This document shows, piece by piece, positions 61,291 to 64,000 of a DNA stretch of 64,000 nucleotides (the stretch's first letter is position 1; each line of letters starts with the position of its first letter). This stretch comes from Draconibacterium orientale (lineage in GTDB: Bacteria; Bacteroidota; Bacteroidia; Bacteroidales; Prolixibacteraceae). The notes beneath the pieces are model-generated. The model was given only the letters and a program-made list of their open reading frames with translations, was not told the DNA's origin and did not search any database. The position numbers and the translations under genes were made by a program. The stretch spans positions 2,666,001 through 2,730,000 of the forward strand of contig NZ_CP007451.1 in the NCBI RefSeq assembly GCF_000626635.1. Direction: 5' to 3'.

Positions 61291-62466
61291 TTAATTGTTT
61301 GAAGGTTCATTGCTTTTGGCTACTGCTTGTCCGGCTAATTTGGGTTTAATTTGCATGCCATCTCGAAGGGTTGTAATTCCTTCAACTACAATTTTATCTC
61401 CGGCCTTAAGTCCTGAGGTAACCACAAAAACATCTTTCAAATCGCCGGCAATTACCTGAATTTCGGTATTTACAATTTTATTCTCGCTGTTGGTAACGTA
61501 AACAAAATGTTTTCCCTGAATTTCGTAACTGGCCGGTTGCGGCACAAGCAAAACATCATTCAGGTAATTGGGCAAACGTATATTTCCGCTTCCTCCCGAG
61601 CGAAGGTTTCCTTCGGCATTGGGGAATGAAGCACGCATATTAATGGCACCGGTTTGCGGATCAACAATTCCGCTGGCAATTTCAATTTTACCTTTTTGCG
61701 GATAAACCGATTGATCGGGCAAAATCAGGTCAACTTCCGGCAGGTTGGCCAGCTTTTCGCCGGTAGTAGCACCTTCCAGATTTTTAGTAAGTTGCAAAAA
61801 TGCTTTCTCGTTAACGGAGAAATAGGCGCGCATGCTCGATGTATTCGAAACAGTGGTAAGTGGCTGTGCAACAGAGCTGCTTACCAAACTTCCAACGCGG
61901 TACGGGAAAGTTCCGATAAAGCCGTTTGTTGGGCTGCTTATCATGGTATATTCAAGGTTGGCTTTGGCATTGGCGAAATTAGCCTGTGCCTGCGCCAACT
62001 GTGCCTGCGCCGATTGTAAATGGGCTTTTACCGACTCGAGCTGAAACGCACTGACAATGTTTTTCTCCACCAGCGGCTCGGTTTTCTCCAATTCAATTTT
62101 TGCGGTGGCTACCTGCGATTCGGCAACTTTTATCTGCGCTTCGGCCGATCGAACCTGAGCACGAATATCGTTGGCATTTAACTGAAAAAGAACTTGTCCT
62201 TTTTGTACGTAGTCGCCTTCGTCAACAAAAATTTTCTCAATGTAACCTGCAACTCTGGGACGGATCTCAACGGTTTGTTCGCCTTCGAGTGTGGCCGGAA
62301 AAGCCTGATAAAGCGTAATGTTTTGCGGTGTAACCTCTTGTACAAGGTACTCAGCAACCTGTCCGCCCATCATGGGGTTACTTCCCTGTTGTTTGTTCGA
62401 ACAGGAAGAAAAAAGTAAAAGAATGGCAACTGTGGCCACGCTTGTAAATTGTGCAATTGTTTTCAT
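61291..62466 (-). CDS. RND efflux periplasmic adaptor (AcrA-like lipoprotein)
   Basis: The 391-residue adaptor starts at ATG 62466, where a lipoprotein signal begins (LLLFSSC, Cys22). The in-frame extension to 62595 overlaps marR and is rejected. Domain order is QTVEIRPRVAGYIEKIFVDEGDYVQKGQVLFQL (lipoyl half), an Ala/Gln-rich coiled-coil hairpin (about 85-150), YTMISSPTNGFIGTFPYRVGSLV (second half) and the beta-barrel and membrane-proximal domains. It lies 37 bp downstream of marR. Confidence 0.95.
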   Translation of the reverse strand: MKTIAQFTSVATVAILLLFSSCSNKQQGSNPMMGGQVAEYLVQEVTPQNITLYQAFPATLEGEQTVEIRPRVAGYIEKIFVDEGDYVQKGQVLFQLNANDIRAQVRSAEAQIKVAESQVATAKIELEKTEPLVEKNIVSAFQLESVKAHLQSAQAQLAQAQANFANAKANLEYTMISSPTNGFIGTFPYRVGSLVSSSVAQPLTTVSNTSSMRAYFSVNEKAFLQLTKNLEGATTGEKLANLPEVDLILPDQSVYPQKGKIEIASGIVDPQTGAINMRASFPNAEGNLRSGGSGNIRLPNYLNDVLLVPQPASYEIQGKHFVYVTNSENKIVNTEIQVIAGDLKDVFVVTSGLKAGDKIVVEGITTLRDGMQIKPKLAGQAVAKSNEPSNN

Positions 62467-62503
62467 GTTTTCGTATCTATAATTTTTAATTTTCAATATC
62501 ATG

Positions 62504-62953
62504 TTAGCAACCCGACAGGCAATCTTTAAAACCGGTATTCTGCTGAATTTTAAAAAGAACATTTTCGAAATTGGCCAGTTCCTTTGCCGAAACATCTTTT
62601 AATAATTCTTCCGAAATCTCAGCCGACAGTTCTCTGGTGAGTTCCAAAAACTCTTTACCTTTTGCTGTTAAATGCAGGTTTTTTTTGCGCTTATCGTTTT
62701 CGTCCTGCGTACGTTCTACGTAGTCAAGATCGATCAATGTATTCATCTGGCGAAGAATAATGGACTTGTCGCGCATAAAATGATTGGCCAAATCTTGTTG
62801 CGTTGGTGAATTGTTTTCGTTGATATAGTGCAGAACGATATATTGTTCCGCATTCAATTCGATTTTTTTCTCTTTAAATTTTTCACCCAACCTAAACTTT
62901 ACCAATTTCATGGTTTGTCCAAGAAGGTATGTTAATGTCTTTTGCGAATTCAT
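62504..62953 (-). CDS. MarR-family transcriptional regulator
   Basis: The 149-residue winged-helix protein has the MarR core: LNAEQYIVLHYINENNSPTQQDLANHFMRDKSIILRQMNTLIDLDYVERTQDENDKRKKNLHLTAKGKEF in continuous order. The wing has the expected D-x-R/K-basic pattern. It ends in a Cys-containing tail (FKDCLSGC), a possible redox or ligand sensor. As the first gene of the efflux operon with a palindrome at its promoter, it is probably an autorepressor. ATG 62953 is used; the adjoining TTG at 62956 would add one residue. Confidence 0.93.
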   Translation of the reverse strand: MNSQKTLTYLLGQTMKLVKFRLGEKFKEKKIELNAEQYIVLHYINENNSPTQQDLANHFMRDKSIILRQMNTLIDLDYVERTQDENDKRKKNLHLTAKGKEFLELTRELSAEISEELLKDVSAKELANFENVLFKIQQNTGFKDCLSGC

Positions 62954-62976
62954 CAATAAGTCTTGTTTTCGTGTCG

Positions 62977-63008
62977 CAAAACTATAATTAATTAGTTGCA
63001 GAAGTCAA
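62977..63008 (-). promoter_or_regulatory. Promoter of the marR-efflux operon
   Basis: On the minus strand TTG (63008-63006), 21 bases, TAGTTTTG (62984-62977), a TAnnTTTG match. ATG 62953 follows 23 bases later. Confidence 0.65.
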
Positions 63009-63012
63009 CTAA
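62992..63012. promoter_or_regulatory. Likely MarR operator
   Basis: A perfect inverted repeat TTAGTTG-N7-CAACTAA overlaps the -33 element of the marR promoter. Size and position suit binding by a MarR dimer and autorepression. Confidence 0.65.
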
Positions 63013-63249
63013 ATTTCGAGAAACAACATTAAAAAAACACAAAATGGTATTAAATGTCTGATTGATAGTTGGATAATGAAAATTGTAATGTTAAGTAAAC
63101 CTGAAACGGATGGCTGTTTTTGCGAAATGCAAGAGATAGTTCTCAGGGGCCATTGAGATACTGGTGGTTTTAACGAACGAAAACCAGGTTAACCTTTTAG
63201 CATGAATAGGAGGAGTTGTGGGAATGGAGCCGAAGTGAAAAGAAATATT

Positions 63250-63281
63250 TTGTCGTTGATTCTGCAAAATGAATAACTTTA
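63250..63281 (+). promoter_or_regulatory. Candidate promoter of the modA-like gene
   Basis: TTG (63250-63252), 21 bases, TAACTTTA (63274-63281), one base off the -7 consensus; ATG 63293 follows 11 bases later. The rest of the 336-bp divergent gap to marR holds only the marR control sites. Confidence 0.45.
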
Positions 63282-63292
63282 GCAGTCGAAAA

Positions 63293-64000
63293 ATGATAAG
63301 AAAATATACCATATATATAGTACTGCTTTTTCTTCTGGTTGGATGTGCCCAAAAAGCACAGAAAAAGCAGTTGAATGAGCTGTTGGTTTTTAGCGGGGCC
63401 GGTTTAACAAACGTGGTTGCCGAGCTGGCTGAAATATACGAAGCTGAAAATAATATAGATATTAAGTTGAATTTTGCCTCGTCGGGAACGCTTGCCCGAC
63501 AAATTGAACAGGGAGCACAACCGGCAGTTTTTATTTCAGCCAACGAAAAGTGGGTGGATTACCTGATTCATCTGGATCTGGTTGTTCCTGAATCAAAAGA
63601 GAACGTTGTTGGCACGTCGATGGCGGTGATTGTTCCTTCCGATAGTGAAACGGACACCATTACATTTTTGGATCATTTCCCGGAGCAGTTTAACGGACGC
63701 TTGTCGATAGGCGACCCAAAACATGTGCCGGCCGGCGACTATGCCTGGAAAGCGATCGAGGGCGGTGGTTATGCCGATGCTTTATCCGACCGGATGCTTC
63801 CTGCAAAAGATGTGCGCTCGGCATTAATGGTGGTAGAATTGGGCGAAGTGGAAATGGGTATTGTATATAAAACGGATGCCCTGAAATCGAAAAAAGTAAA
63901 GATCGTTTCCGTAGTTCCCGATGAGCTGCATCCACCAATTGGATTCTATGCCTCCATTTTAAAGAACAAAAACAACGAACAAACCAGGCTTTTTTATAAT
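63293..64000 (+). CDS. modA: Molybdate ABC transporter substrate-binding lipoprotein, ModA-like (partial, C-terminus outside window)
   Basis: 236 codons are present, and the gene leaves the window at its right edge. A lipobox (LFLLVGC, Cys18) precedes a periplasmic binding fold with ModA features: LLVFSGAGLTNVVAELAEIYE, NFASSGTLARQIEQGAQPAVFISANEKWVDYL, LSIGDPKHVPAGDYAWKAI and VELGEVEMGIVYKTDA. These include the Ser/Ala/Gly oxyanion-binding positions. It delivers molybdate (or tungstate) to a ModBC importer, probably encoded just beyond the window. In a Gram-negative the lipid anchor is a common Bacteroidota variant. Confidence 0.9.
   Translation, partial: MIRKYTIYIVLLFLLVGCAQKAQKKQLNELLVFSGAGLTNVVAELAEIYEAENNIDIKLNFASSGTLARQIEQGAQPAVFISANEKWVDYLIHLDLVVPESKENVVGTSMAVIVPSDSETDTITFLDHFPEQFNGRLSIGDPKHVPAGDYAWKAIEGGGYADALSDRMLPAKDVRSALMVVELGEVEMGIVYKTDALKSKKVKIVSVVPDELHPPIGFYASILKNKNNEQTRLFYN

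Overview
The window reads as chromosomal DNA of a Bacteroidota bacterium. Evidence: a SusC/SusD polysaccharide-utilisation operon, a SusR-like Y_Y_Y regulator, Bacteroidota promoters (TTG, 17-21 bases, TAnnTTTG), many lipoproteins with short lipoboxes, and small families such as DUF6146. The gene mix (sulfatase, many glycan enzymes, roughly 45% GC by eye) suggests Marinilabiliales/Prolixibacteraceae (Draconibacterium-like). That placement is inference only.

Layout. 1-6020: housekeeping and hypothetical genes: a partial dGTPase, TrkH, a YgjP-type metallopeptidase, a two-repeat hypothetical protein and an HlyD-type lipoprotein adaptor. 6112-21659 (minus strand): one tightly packed operon, susC, susD, a double-LamG lipoprotein, two GH144-type enzymes, GH43, GH3 and an S1 sulfatase, ending at a bidirectional terminator. 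A SusR-like sensor/regulator (21967-24801) diverges from it. Two GH144-type enzymes plus GH3 suggest a beta-1,2-glucan-like target; sulfatase and GH43 suggest a decorated glycan. susC and the GH3 gene each carry one single-base frameshift. 24848-26704: tRNA-Ala(GGC), whose 5' end is duplicated between promoter and gene, then two TonB paralogues. 26776-35216: hflX, folK, sppA, lpxK, purine nucleoside phosphorylase, an SMP-30 lipoprotein, PrsW and a threonine-dehydratase-like gene.

35217-40600 is an accessory, repeat-rich island. It holds a complete IS4-type element with a 10-bp target duplication, a second diverged copy of the 3' end of the threonine-dehydratase-like gene, four small exported proteins (one probably truncated), a MITE-like element, terminator-type hairpins and a degenerate 42-bp tandem array. 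40608-54325: cardiolipin synthase, DUF6146 lipoprotein, ribD, prmC, an EEP phosphatase, ribF, a cysteine-less thioredoxin-fold lipoprotein, lpxH, a FabH-like synthase, ung, rmuC and dihydroorotase. 54521-56089: a dolichol-phosphate-mannose-synthase-like glycosyltransferase and a GNAT enzyme. 56646-63012: a marR-adaptor-RND pump-outer membrane factor operon with a palindromic operator and a terminator. 63293-64000: start of a ModA-like binding protein.

One dispersed repeat occurs twice (689-1101 and 42645-43157). Its two halves have inverted ends with hairpins; the right-hand hairpin and its loop pairing co-vary between copies, so it looks like a structured mobile or RNA element. I saw no rRNA, CRISPR array or phage module.
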